Below, one piece after another: positions 24,447 to 33,494 of a stretch of DNA of 64,000 nt. The notes under the pieces were generated by a model. The model saw nothing but the letters and a program-made list of their open reading frames with translations. It had not been told where the DNA came from and searched no databases. Numbering within the stretch: the stretch's first letter is position 1; each line of letters opens with the position of its first letter. The DNA is from Rufibacter radiotolerans. GTDB lineage: Bacteria > Bacteroidota > Bacteroidia > Cytophagales > Hymenobacteraceae. The stretch lies in NCBI RefSeq assembly GCF_001078055.1, contig NZ_CP010777.1, positions 642,408-706,407 on the forward strand, given 5' to 3'. Made by a program: the position numbers and the translations under genes.

Positions 24447-26357
24447 ATGTGCGGTATAGCAGGTTTTGTTGATTTTAATAATAATAGCAATGAGCAAACC
24501 TTGGCTTCAATGGCTCAATGTGTTTCTCATCGCGGTCCTGACGGCCAGGGTATTTTTTTTCGGCAGGCAGCTTCTGCTCAGGTAGGTCTTGGCCATCGGC
24601 GATTATCTATCATAGATTTGAGCACCTCGGCTAATCAGCCCATGTCTTATCAGGATCTGCATGTGGTGTTTAACGGGGAAATCTACAATTATAATGAGAT
24701 CCGGGAGGACCTGATATTAAAGGGCCACCAATTCCAAACTCATTCTGATACGGAAGTTATATTGCACGCCTGGAAAGAATGGGGGGAAACATCCATTCAT
24801 CACTGGCGGGGCATGTTTGCCATTGTGCTATTTGATGAAACAGCGCAGGAAATTATTTGCATCCGTGATCGGGCAGGTGTAAAACCTTTTAATTATGCCT
24901 GGCAGAATGGGGCTTTCATTTTCGGGTCTGAGTTAAAGTCGATCATGTCATATCCCAGGTTTGAAAAAATGATCGATCAAGATGCCTTGGGTTCGTTTAT
25001 GCAATATGGGTATGTTTCTCATCCACATACCATCTTAAAAGATACCTATAAACTTTCACCAGGGCATTTGCTCAGGATAGATCTCAAAACCCGCGAAATC
25101 AAAATCAAGCAGTATTGGAATGTATATGACTATTACAACAAGCCAAAACTAAAAATTGATCTTCCGGAAGCCATCTTAGAAACTGAAAAGATTCTAACAG
25201 AATCATTTCAGTACCGTATGGTGGCTGATGTTCCGGTTGGGGTGTTTCTTAGCGGAGGTTATGACAGTTCCTGCGTTACAGCCCTGTTGCAAAAGAACAA
25301 TACTGAAAAGATAAAAACCTTTACCATTGGGTCTACCGATAGCAAATTAAATGAGGCCCCCTTTGCAAAACAGATTGCTGAGTTCCTAGGTACTGACCAT
25401 ACAGAATATTACTGTACTCCTCAAGAAGCCCTTGATATTATCCCAGAGCTACCATATTTCTTTGATGAGCCTTTTGCTGATAGTAGTGCCATCCCTACTA
25501 TTTTGGTGAGCCGTTTAGCAAAAAAACAGGTAACGGTAGCCTTATCAGCTGATGGAGGAGACGAGATCTTTGCCGGTTATAACCGGTATGACTATATTTC
25601 AAGGTATAGTAAGAAGATTAGCTCTATTCCTGGTCCTTTCCGGAAATTGGCCGTTTTGGCTATGGATACCATTCCCGCGGAACATGTGCCCTTCTTAAAC
25701 CAGAAAGCAAATTTTCAATCACGCTATGCAAAATTAAGAAACCTTCTGGCTGATCCTTCGCCTCTGGAGTTGTTGAATAACCTCAGCCAGGTATTTACCA
25801 GAAATGAAGTTAATCAGTTGCTAAAAGAGAAATTCTCAGATCTGAAGACAGCCCATTTAAGCAGAGAATTAGAAGGTGGGTATGAAGATGCTATGGCTTT
25901 TATGATGGCCATAGATTATCAAACTTATTTGGTAGATGATATCCTGCAAAAGGTGGACAGAGCTGCTATGTCTGTGAGTCTGGAAGGCCGAGAGCCTTTT
26001 CTGGATCAGAAAATCATTGAATGGGCAGCACAACTACCAGGCGATTTTAAGTACCGAAACGGTGATAAAAAATTTATTCTCAAGCAAATTGTTCATAAAC
26101 ATATTCCCAAGGAGATAATGGAAAGACCCAAAATGGGCTTTGGTATTCCTTTGGCAGAATGGCTTACAAATGAACTGAAGGGACTGGTCCTGGATTATTT
26201 AAGCCCTGAAAAAATAAGTGCCCATTCCTTATTCAACGAGGAGGCTGTCAGGAGAATAGTAGATGAGTTTTACAAGGGCAGAAGGGAACATCACTTAAAA
26301 ATATGGCATTTGCTTATGTTTCAGATGTGGTATGAGAAATGGATGAAATCCCTTTAA
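24447..26357 (+). CDS. asnB: Glutamine-hydrolysing asparagine synthetase-like protein
   Basis: This 636-residue protein has an N-terminal class-II glutaminase domain starting MCGIAGF, with the nucleophile Cys2, and a C-terminal ATP-pyrophosphatase domain with SGGYDS (about 268-273) and SADGGDEIFAGYNRY. It transfers glutamine-derived ammonia to an activated carboxylate. Paralogues of AsnB are common in O-antigen and capsule loci (WbpS type), where they are thought to amidate uronic or nonulosonic acid carboxyl groups, so a glycan role is as likely as asparagine synthesis. A strong terminator follows directly. Confidence 0.88.
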   Translation: MCGIAGFVDFNNNSNEQTLASMAQCVSHRGPDGQGIFFRQAASAQVGLGHRRLSIIDLSTSANQPMSYQDLHVVFNGEIYNYNEIREDLILKGHQFQTHSDTEVILHAWKEWGETSIHHWRGMFAIVLFDETAQEIICIRDRAGVKPFNYAWQNGAFIFGSELKSIMSYPRFEKMIDQDALGSFMQYGYVSHPHTILKDTYKLSPGHLLRIDLKTREIKIKQYWNVYDYYNKPKLKIDLPEAILETEKILTESFQYRMVADVPVGVFLSGGYDSSCVTALLQKNNTEKIKTFTIGSTDSKLNEAPFAKQIAEFLGTDHTEYYCTPQEALDIIPELPYFFDEPFADSSAIPTILVSRLAKKQVTVALSADGGDEIFAGYNRYDYISRYSKKISSIPGPFRKLAVLAMDTIPAEHVPFLNQKANFQSRYAKLRNLLADPSPLELLNNLSQVFTRNEVNQLLKEKFSDLKTAHLSRELEGGYEDAMAFMMAIDYQTYLVDDILQKVDRAAMSVSLEGREPFLDQKIIEWAAQLPGDFKYRNGDKKFILKQIVHKHIPKEIMERPKMGFGIPLAEWLTNELKGLVLDYLSPEKISAHSLFNEEAVRRIVDEFYKGRREHHLKIWHLLMFQMWYEKWMKSL

Positions 26358-26378
26358 CAAGGCCTTGAAGTAAATCAG

Positions 26379-26406
26379 GAAGCGAACCATGGTTCGCTTC
26401 TTTATT
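26379..26406 (+). terminator. Rho-independent terminator after asnB
   Basis: GAAGCGAACC (26379-26388) and GGTTCGCTTC (26391-26400) form a perfect palindrome with a two-base centre, followed by TTTATT. The palindrome centre contains an ATG (26389) that is in frame with the next gene. The stem makes that ATG an improbable start and supports the ATG at 26431. Confidence 0.85.
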
Positions 26407-26430
26407 ATAAGAAAGCGAGAACGTAATTAT

Positions 26431-27324
26431 ATGAAAATAGCTGTATTTGGGGCAAATGGTTACATGGGCCAGCATATAGTACATTACCTGATAGAGGAAA
26501 AACAGGTCCTTCCCTTGTGCTTTGATATTCAGGGTGATTTCATGGGGAAGCATCAGGTGAAGTACCAACAGATGGATATTTCAGATAAGGCTCAGGTGCA
26601 GCGCCTGGATCAGGATTTTGATTATATCTACTTCTTCTCAGGACTAACCGGCACAGATATTTCCATTGACAGGTATGAAGCCTATATAAAGGTCAATGAA
26701 ATAGGGTTTTTAAACCTGTTGGATTTCCTGAAAAACCTTGACCAGAAGCCAAAATTGATTTTCCCTTCTACCCGCCTGGTGTACAAGGGGGTAGAAAACT
26801 CACCTTTGCCAGAAGAGGCAGAAAAAGAATTCAGGACTATATATGCCTCTTCTAAATATAACGGAGAGATGTACCTGGAAATGTTCCGTAATTTATATGG
26901 TATTGAATATACCATTTTTAGAATCTGTGTCCCTTACGGGAATATAGTGGGCGGCCAACTGTCTTACGGGACCATTAGCTTTTTTCTTGGGAGAGCTATG
27001 AAAAAGGAACCCATTGTATTATTTGGTGACGGAAACCTAAAAAGAACCTTTACTCATGTAATGGATGTTTGCCGACAAATAATTGAAGTATCTGAGATGC
27101 CTGAAAGTAATGGACATTGTTACAATATTGATGGTGAAACATTTTCCTTGAAAGGTATTGCCTCTATTATTGGAGAAAAATATGACGTGCCGGTGCAATA
27201 TTCCCAATGGCCAGAGAAAGCATTAAAACTAGAATCAGGAGATACTATTTTTAATGCTTCTAAAATAATAAAAATATTCCCCCACACACTTAACTTCTCT
27301 CTACAGGAATGGATAAACGGTTAA
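26431..27324 (+). CDS. NAD-dependent epimerase/dehydratase (deoxysugar module)
   Basis: The 297-residue extended SDR begins MKIAVFGANGYMGQHIV, a G-x-x-G-x-x-G nucleotide motif. It has a Ser/Thr at FPSTRLVYKG and the Y-x-x-x-K pair in IYASSKYNGEMY. It is probably a 4-epimerase or 4-ketoreductase for an NDP-deoxyhexose, because the next two genes encode an NDP-hexose 2,3-dehydratase and a 3-ketoreductase-like enzyme. It overlaps the dehydratase gene by 16 nt. An in-frame ATG at 26389 lies inside the asnB terminator and was not used. Confidence 0.82.
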   Translation: MKIAVFGANGYMGQHIVHYLIEEKQVLPLCFDIQGDFMGKHQVKYQQMDISDKAQVQRLDQDFDYIYFFSGLTGTDISIDRYEAYIKVNEIGFLNLLDFLKNLDQKPKLIFPSTRLVYKGVENSPLPEEAEKEFRTIYASSKYNGEMYLEMFRNLYGIEYTIFRICVPYGNIVGGQLSYGTISFFLGRAMKKEPIVLFGDGNLKRTFTHVMDVCRQIIEVSEMPESNGHCYNIDGETFSLKGIASIIGEKYDVPVQYSQWPEKALKLESGDTIFNASKIIKIFPHTLNFSLQEWING

Positions 27325-28766
27325 TACGTCAAAATACCAAAGGAAAGGATCAAAACATTGAGTTAGCGTTTTTGAAATCTGCCTTGACTTTCCATAATCC
27401 ATTTAACTCTACAGAAAAGGTTCTGGAGTGGGTACAGGAAAGAAACAGACAGGTACATGTTAACATTGAACAGATCCGGTTTGATGAAATGCGTAATTGG
27501 TTTATAGATAAAGACAGGGTAAAACTTCAACACAGTTCCGGTAGTTTTTTCTCCATTGAAGGGATAAACGTAAAAACCAATAGGGGAGCCGTGACAGATT
27601 GGGACCAACCTATCATTAACCAGCCTGAGATTGGTTTCCTGGGAATTATCACGAAAGAGGTAAATGGGGTTCTGTATTTTTTGTTGCAGGCAAAAATTGA
27701 GCCCGGCAACGTGAACAATGTTCAACTTTCGCCCACCTTACAGGCGACCAAAAGTAATTATACTAAGGTACATAAGGGGAAAGCGCCAGATTACCTGGAG
27801 TATTTTACCAACCATACCAAAAGTGAGGTGCTGTTGGATCAGTTACAATCTGAGCAGGGCGCCAGATTCATGAAGAAAAGAAACCGGAACATCATTATAA
27901 AAGTTCAGGAGGATATTAAGGTTCTGGAGGATTTTTGTTGGTTAACACTTGGCCAGATAAAAGATCTGATGCTGCTGGACAACGTGGTCAACATGGACAC
28001 CAGGACGGTTATTTCAGGTATTTCATTTGGAAATCATTCTGAAGAAACGGTAAGCTTTTTTAATCTGATAAATGACGGTCTATCAGGCCTTGGCTCTAAG
28101 TTCCTGGCCTCTGATTTAAACAGTGAAGTTTCGTTGTACAGTTTTGATGAAATTATTCATTGGTTTACAGAACTTAAAACCAAATATGACTTGAATGTTG
28201 AGTCAATTCCCCTGCACACCGTGCGAGATTGGATTATTGAGGAAAGTTCTATCCGGCATATTGATAACAAGTTCTTCAAGGTAATAGGGGTGCACGTTGA
28301 AATTGATAACCGGGAAGTTACCAGCTGGGACCAGCCATTAATTGCTCCGTTACAGGAAGGCATTTGTGCTTTTATTGTCAAAGAGATTGACGGTATTCTG
28401 CATTTTCTGGTGCAGGCAAAGCTGGAAAGCGGTAATTTTGATATTCTGGAAATGGCGCCTACTGTCCAGTGCCTTACAGGTAGTTACCTGAATGAAAATA
28501 GTTTGCAGACTCTACCTTTCCTTGACTACGTTTTGAATGCAAAAGAAGAGGAGATAATTTTTGATACCCTGCAGTCTGAGGAGGGTGGAAGATTTTACAG
28601 AGAGCAAAACCGCAATATGCTTTTATTGGTAGGGGAAGAGTTCTCTATTGATGTGCCAGAGAATTACACCTGGATGACTTTAAACCAGTTGAAAATATTT
28701 ATAAAGTTCAATAACTACCTGAACATCCAGTCCAGGAGTCTGATTTCTGCTATTTCATTTAAATAA
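27309..28766 (+). CDS. NDP-hexose 2,3-dehydratase family protein (two-repeat)
   Basis: The 485-residue protein is made of two homologous halves (about 15-240 and 250-485). Each carries a WDQP motif (98-101 and about 339-342) followed by a ...GI...KEV/I-[ND]G-[VI]-L-[YH]-FL-[LV]-QAK segment and an S/A-PT-[LV]-Q-[AC] segment. This duplicated architecture is the hallmark of the EvaA/TylCVI/SpnO family, which removes the C2 hydroxyl from NDP-4-keto-6-deoxyhexose to give a 3,4-diketo-2,6-dideoxy intermediate. The family is best known from actinomycete antibiotic pathways. The product needs a 3-ketoreductase, supplied by the next gene. No rmlA or rmlB homologue lies in the window to supply the substrate. 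Confidence 0.88.
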   Translation: MDKRLIRQNTKGKDQNIELAFLKSALTFHNPFNSTEKVLEWVQERNRQVHVNIEQIRFDEMRNWFIDKDRVKLQHSSGSFFSIEGINVKTNRGAVTDWDQPIINQPEIGFLGIITKEVNGVLYFLLQAKIEPGNVNNVQLSPTLQATKSNYTKVHKGKAPDYLEYFTNHTKSEVLLDQLQSEQGARFMKKRNRNIIIKVQEDIKVLEDFCWLTLGQIKDLMLLDNVVNMDTRTVISGISFGNHSEETVSFFNLINDGLSGLGSKFLASDLNSEVSLYSFDEIIHWFTELKTKYDLNVESIPLHTVRDWIIEESSIRHIDNKFFKVIGVHVEIDNREVTSWDQPLIAPLQEGICAFIVKEIDGILHFLVQAKLESGNFDILEMAPTVQCLTGSYLNENSLQTLPFLDYVLNAKEEEIIFDTLQSEEGGRFYREQNRNMLLLVGEEFSIDVPENYTWMTLNQLKIFIKFNNYLNIQSRSLISAISFK

Positions 28767-28772
28767 TATCTC

Positions 28773-29738
28773 ATGAATTGGGGCGTGTTGGGTTGCGCAG
28801 GTATTGCTCAAAAATCTGTAATACCTGCCATTTTATCTATAGGTGAAAATAAGTTGGTTGCAGTTAGCAGCCGAACTAAAAAGAATGCTGATGATTTTGC
28901 TCAGCAGTTTGATTGTGTAGCTGTACAGGGGTATGAAGAACTCCTGAAGCGGGACGATTTGGATGCTGTCTATATTCCTTTGCCAAACGGCCTTCATTAT
29001 GAATGGATAATGAAGGCCTTGGAATATAACAAGCATGTGCTGGTAGAAAAGGCAGCCTTTATTTCTTTGGCCCAGGCACAGGAGGCGGTAGAAGTCGCCA
29101 GAAAGAAAGGGCTTGCCATTGTGGAGAACTTCCAGTTTCAACACCACGCTCAAAACAGTTTTGTTAAGAGGTTGCTCAAGGATAAGGAGATTGGAGAAAT
29201 CAGGTGCTTCAGAAGCTCTTTTGGTTTTCCTCCTTTTGACCCAGAAACAAATATAAGGTACAAGCCAGAGTTAGGAGGAGGAGCTTTACTGGATAGTGGT
29301 GCGTATGTGCTAAAGGCAACCAGTTTCTTTTTTGGAAACGGATTTGAGGTGAAAGCAGCCCGTTTGAACTATCATGAAGAATACGGGGTAGACTGGTATG
29401 GAGGTGCCTTTTTGTTACATGAAGAAAGCGGCATATTTTCTGAGGTAGCCTTCGGTTTTGAAAACTACTACCAGTGTAACTATGAGATATGGGGAAGCAC
29501 AGGAAAGATTACATCTACCAGGGCTTTCACTGCAAAAGCGGATTTCGCACCAACCATCATCCTTGAGAAAAATGGAGTAAGTGAACAAATAGTAATAGAG
29601 CCAGATGATCATTTCAGGAATATGCTCTTGTATTTCAATGAAATAGTAAAGGAGAAAAATTTTGAACCTGAGTGGACCAATATTTTAACACAAACCAGAT
29701 TAATTGAGGAAGTAAGAAACCTGGGTGGTAAGCACTAG
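28773..29738 (+). CDS. Gfo/Idh/MocA oxidoreductase, probable NDP-sugar 3-ketoreductase
   Basis: The protein has 321 residues. The N-terminal WGVLGCAGIAQKSVIPAI (3-20) is a Rossmann motif. The family lysine is present in VEKAAF (near residue 93), where the usual E-K-P has Ala for Pro. The pairing with a 2,3-dehydratase 6 nt upstream reproduces the TylCVI/TylCII or SpnO/SpnN arrangement, in which the Gfo/Idh enzyme reduces the 3-keto group after 2-deoxygenation. This is the third Gfo/Idh gene of the locus and clearly different from the two in the pse operon. Function rests largely on its partner. Confidence 0.8.
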   Translation: MNWGVLGCAGIAQKSVIPAILSIGENKLVAVSSRTKKNADDFAQQFDCVAVQGYEELLKRDDLDAVYIPLPNGLHYEWIMKALEYNKHVLVEKAAFISLAQAQEAVEVARKKGLAIVENFQFQHHAQNSFVKRLLKDKEIGEIRCFRSSFGFPPFDPETNIRYKPELGGGALLDSGAYVLKATSFFFGNGFEVKAARLNYHEEYGVDWYGGAFLLHEESGIFSEVAFGFENYYQCNYEIWGSTGKITSTRAFTAKADFAPTIILEKNGVSEQIVIEPDDHFRNMLLYFNEIVKEKNFEPEWTNILTQTRLIEEVRNLGGKH

Positions 29739-29749
29739 GTTAAATTAAG

Positions 29750-30988
29750 ATGACGAGAAAAAGAAATGTATTAGTACTAGTAGAGTTTTTTGGGCAGGGC
29801 GGAGCAGAAAGAGTTGCTGCCATGGTGGCTAAAATGCTGGCCAGCGATGGGAGTTTCAACGTTTGGTTGTATTCTATTCAAGGGGGCGGAGTAATTCCTC
29901 ATTTGGAAGGAATCACCTCTGGCTCCTTAAACGTTTCAAATGGGCAAGGTTTAGCTAAGAAAATCAAAAATTACTACCTGAAAGTACATAGGCTAAGCCA
30001 ACTGAAGAAACAGCTTGCTATTGATGTTTCTATCAGTAGCCTCTGGCCGGTAGACTGGATAAACGCCTTAACTGGTCATGAGAAAAAGGTAGCGGTTATC
30101 CAGATCAACATTCTGAACAATGTGCAGAATGAGAAAATGGTAAAACTCAGGAAATTGGTTACTGCTGTTTATTCCCGGTTTGATAAAGTGGTGCTAGGCG
30201 GAGGGAATTTAATAGAGGAGATGAACGGGTTTTTCAAAATTGAAAAACAAAAGCTTTTGGTAATTCAGAACCCTGTAGAGACCAAGCGTGTAGCAAAAAA
30301 CCTGGAACAACCGTTGCCATATAGCTTGCCAGATATTTTTGAGAAATACCAGGTATTGGTGGCTGCCAACCGATTAAGTATCATCAAGAACACGGAGGCT
30401 CTTATTCCTATCTACAAGGCACTTCCAAACCAGGAGAAAGTCAAGCTTCTTATTATTGGAGAAGGGGAAGAGAAAGAGAGAATACAACAATTTATTTTGA
30501 GTGAGGGTTTGTCTTACTCGCAGGTGGAAGCTGATGTTTTTGAGGAGAAGGCAAATATTTATTTTCTCAATTTTCAGGAGAACATTCATAGTCTTATTAG
30601 TAAGTCCAACGTTTTTCTGTTTTCTACCAAAGCAGAAGGCCTTCCTCTTACACTGTTAGAAGCTATGAGTGCCGGCGCACCCATATTGGTAAGCGATTGC
30701 CCTAACGGAGGCATAGGGGAAATCATAAAGGGCACCTTTGCCTTTGATTATGAAAATCCCCGGCTTATACCGGAGAAGTTTCAGGGTGGTTATTTAATGC
30801 CTATTCCGTTGGTGGATCGCCCGGAGACCATAGAGAAATGGAAAAATAAGATTGAGGAAATTCTGACAGCAGATCAAATGCAGTTAAAAAAAATGACAGC
30901 GTCAAATAAAGCGAAGGCAGAAGAGTTTGATATTGAGAACGTGAAAGTCGCGTGGGTAAGCATGATACAGGGGTTATTTGAAAATTAA
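29750..30988 (+). CDS. Glycosyltransferase family 4
   Basis: The 412-residue retaining GT-B enzyme has an N-terminal VEFFGQGGAERVAAMVAKML, with the G-G-A-E-R loop of GT4. The donor-domain motif is STKAEGLPLTLLEAMSAGAPI. About 60 residues between AFDYENPRLIP and the C-terminus are less typical and may set donor preference. Its stop overlaps the next start (TAATG), and it follows the 3-ketoreductase by 11 nt, so it could transfer the deoxysugar made by the adjacent module. That link is by position only. Confidence 0.87.
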   Translation: MTRKRNVLVLVEFFGQGGAERVAAMVAKMLASDGSFNVWLYSIQGGGVIPHLEGITSGSLNVSNGQGLAKKIKNYYLKVHRLSQLKKQLAIDVSISSLWPVDWINALTGHEKKVAVIQINILNNVQNEKMVKLRKLVTAVYSRFDKVVLGGGNLIEEMNGFFKIEKQKLLVIQNPVETKRVAKNLEQPLPYSLPDIFEKYQVLVAANRLSIIKNTEALIPIYKALPNQEKVKLLIIGEGEEKERIQQFILSEGLSYSQVEADVFEEKANIYFLNFQENIHSLISKSNVFLFSTKAEGLPLTLLEAMSAGAPILVSDCPNGGIGEIIKGTFAFDYENPRLIPEKFQGGYLMPIPLVDRPETIEKWKNKIEEILTADQMQLKKMTASNKAKAEEFDIENVKVAWVSMIQGLFEN

Positions 30989-32199
30989 TGATAGCAGGAA
31001 ATAAAAAGGTACTTTATCTGTCTTATGACGGGATGAGCGATCATATAGGCCAATCGCAGGTGTTGCCTTATTTGATAGCGAGTAGTGAGAAAGGAATGAA
31101 ATTTCATGTTCTTTCTTTTGAGAAAAAGCAAAATGAACATAAAATTGCTGATATCCAGTCTCTGCTGGATAGAAATGATATTACATGGTTTAAGATAAAG
31201 TTTAACCAAGGGGGAGATCTCTCCAAAGTTTATGATTACATAAAGTTTTTTGTCAGCGCATTTTATGTGTGCTTAAAGTACAGGTATGATGTAGTGCATT
31301 GCCGCAGTTATACTGCTTCTAATATTGGGTTGCTTTTACACTATATTCTGGGTAGAAAGATCATTTTTGATAAACGGGATTTTTGGATAGATGCCAAGAT
31401 AGAAACAGGAAGGATAAACCCAGATAGCAGCTTTACTCATAATCTTGTTAATAAATTTTTACGGTTTTTTGAAAGAAGGCTCTTTCTACATGCTAATCAT
31501 ATTGTCTCTCTCACAGAAAGGGCCAAGGAGGTGGTTCTACAGAAGTACCCTTCAAGAAAACCGGAGGATATAACGGTTATTCCTTGTTGTGTAGATCTGA
31601 AGTTATTTGACCAGGAAAGGGTAGATCAGGCTAAACTTACCTCTCTCAAATCTGAACTTGGTCTTGATGGAAATTTTGTCCTGGGGTATGTAGGCAGCAT
31701 TGGGTCTACTTACATGATTCCTAAATTGTTTGAATGCTTTAAGGCCATCCAAAAGGAAGTGCCGCAGGCTAAGTTGCTATTTCTGGTGAATAATGATAAG
31801 GAGGAGGTATATAAGGTTGCAGAGGCAAGCCAAGTACCTAAAGAAAGCCTGGTGGTTACTTCAGCCTCGCGCTCAGCCATGCCCTTGCATATTGCTTTGA
31901 TTGATATGGGTATCTTTTTCATTACCCCAACATTTGCCAAGCAGGCAACGTCACCTACAAAGTTGTTTGAAATGCTGGCCATGAATAAACCTATTATTAC
32001 CAATACCGGAGTAGGTGATGCCGAAAAGATTTTCAGTGATTTGCAGTGTGGTTACCTGCTTAACAACTTTACTGAAGAAGAATACCAACAGGTAGCAGAG
32101 TGGGTGAAAAAGAACATGACGGGCAAACAGTTTAACTTAAGTTGCTACTCATTAGAATTTGGCGCCCAGAAGTATTTTGAAGTTTATCAGAAGGTTTAA
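30988..32199 (+). CDS. Glycosyltransferase (GT4-like)
   Basis: The protein has 403 residues. The N-terminus has YDGMSDHIGQSQVLPYL (13-29), a signature seen in a GT4 subgroup. The donor domain shows LGYVGSIGSTYMIPKL and SPTKLFEMLAMNKPII, a shortened E-x7-E region. It is cytoplasmic with no membrane segment. The overlap with the preceding gene and a 2-nt gap to the next suggest co-translation of three transferases for consecutive sugars. Confidence 0.83.
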   Translation: MIAGNKKVLYLSYDGMSDHIGQSQVLPYLIASSEKGMKFHVLSFEKKQNEHKIADIQSLLDRNDITWFKIKFNQGGDLSKVYDYIKFFVSAFYVCLKYRYDVVHCRSYTASNIGLLLHYILGRKIIFDKRDFWIDAKIETGRINPDSSFTHNLVNKFLRFFERRLFLHANHIVSLTERAKEVVLQKYPSRKPEDITVIPCCVDLKLFDQERVDQAKLTSLKSELGLDGNFVLGYVGSIGSTYMIPKLFECFKAIQKEVPQAKLLFLVNNDKEEVYKVAEASQVPKESLVVTSASRSAMPLHIALIDMGIFFITPTFAKQATSPTKLFEMLAMNKPIITNTGVGDAEKIFSDLQCGYLLNNFTEEEYQQVAEWVKKNMTGKQFNLSCYSLEFGAQKYFEVYQKV

Positions 32200-32201
32200 G
32201 G

Positions 32202-33287
32202 ATGAAGAGGATTTTATTTGTAGCGCCTTATCCAGAGGGGAAGGCACCCAGTCAGCGGCTTAAATATGAGCAATACTATCCTTATTTCAGAGAGGCAGGC
32301 TATGAGATAACTACCAGTTCCTTTATAGATGCAGAATTTTGGGAGGTGGTTTATAAGCCAGGAAATACTTTCAGGAAAATCCTCTTTACGATCCAGGCTT
32401 ATTTTCGCCGTATAGGTGATCTTGTATCATTAGGCAAATATGACATCGTATATGTCCATTTATGGGTAACTCCAATTGGGCCACCTTTATTTGAGTGGCT
32501 GTTCCGCAAGTTTTCTAAAAGAATGATTTATGACATTGATGATTTGATTTTCTTGAAACCCAAGAGTAAATCAAATCCATTGATTAATTGGTTGAAATCC
32601 AGTAATAAGTCTATCTTCTTGATGAAGAAAGCAGACCATGTCATTACCTGTACGCCTCACCTGGATACCTTTGTAAGGCAGTTCAACCACCGCACTACTG
32701 ATATATCTTCCACTATTAACACAAAGGTTTACCAACCTAGACAAGATTATTCTGAAAAAGGCAAAATAACGTTGGGGTGGAGCGGTAGTCATAGTACCTC
32801 CAAATATGTATACCTGTTAAAAGATGTCTTTCTAAAACTTAAGGAAGAAATGGATTTCAGGCTGCTGGTGATAGGAGACAAAGAGTTTAAAATGGAAGGC
32901 ATAGACGTAACTGCTATTCCGTGGACGGAAAGTAGTGAAGTAGCGGACTTATCTCAAATTGACATAGGGCTTTATCCATTGCCAAATGAGGAATGGGTAT
33001 TGGGTAAAAGTGGTTTGAAAGCATTACAATACATGGCGCTTGGCATTCCTACTATTGCTACTGCCATTGGAGCCAATTTTAGGGTTATTGAACAAAATGT
33101 GTCAGGGTTTCTTGTAAATGAACATGAAGAATGGCTTCAGGCAATACGAGCTTTGGCAAAGGATGAAACTCTTAGACGTTCTATTGGATCTGCCGCCGCT
33201 GAACGCGTAGAAAAACATTATTCAATTAATGCCAATGTGCCTGTTTACTTGAACATTTTAGATAAAGTAGTTAAGAAAAATTCATAG
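32202..33287 (+). CDS. Glycosyltransferase (GT4-like)
   Basis: The protein has 361 residues. The N-terminus FVAPYPEGKAPSQRLKYEQY (5-24), then YDIDDLIF, the donor-side LGWSGSHSTSKYVYLL and GKSGLKALQYMALGIPTIAT are typical of a GT4 subgroup common in exopolysaccharide loci. It is the last plus-strand gene of the polysaccharide locus. A 28-bp inverted repeat 60 nt after its stop separates it from the convergent membrane-protein gene. Confidence 0.83.
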   Translation: MKRILFVAPYPEGKAPSQRLKYEQYYPYFREAGYEITTSSFIDAEFWEVVYKPGNTFRKILFTIQAYFRRIGDLVSLGKYDIVYVHLWVTPIGPPLFEWLFRKFSKRMIYDIDDLIFLKPKSKSNPLINWLKSSNKSIFLMKKADHVITCTPHLDTFVRQFNHRTTDISSTINTKVYQPRQDYSEKGKITLGWSGSHSTSKYVYLLKDVFLKLKEEMDFRLLVIGDKEFKMEGIDVTAIPWTESSEVADLSQIDIGLYPLPNEEWVLGKSGLKALQYMALGIPTIATAIGANFRVIEQNVSGFLVNEHEEWLQAIRALAKDETLRRSIGSAAAERVEKHYSINANVPVYLNILDKVVKKNS

Positions 33288-33347
33288 GTTGTCTGACTAA
33301 AGAACAGGTCCTATTTGAATGTTATTTAAAGAGTGATCCCCATTTTA

Positions 33348-33418
33348 ATTATTTCATAAAAAAGGATGGGCAAAGAAGCGTCTAAAGCTCCTTTGCCCAT
33401 CCTTTTTTATGAAATAAT
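33348..33418. terminator. Long perfect bidirectional terminator closing the glycan locus
   Basis: The arms 33348-33375 and 33391-33418 are exact reverse complements (28 bp) around a 15-nt loop. The core is GGATGGGCAAAG/CTTTGCCCATCC, flanked by A- and T-runs so that each strand has its own U-tract. It lies between two convergent genes. It is unrelated in sequence to the palindrome family of the second half of the window. Confidence 0.9.
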
Positions 33419-33494
33419 ATCGTTTAGATTTTGAGGTTTTTATTACTACTCAAGGATGGAAGTTTTGGCTTTCTATCTGCAGCCGAGGTTAGGA

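Noticed and set aside
26389-26430. Upstream ATG at 26389 as the start of the epimerase gene
   Set aside because: The codon lies at the centre of a perfect terminator palindrome, and the added residues precede the normal Rossmann start.
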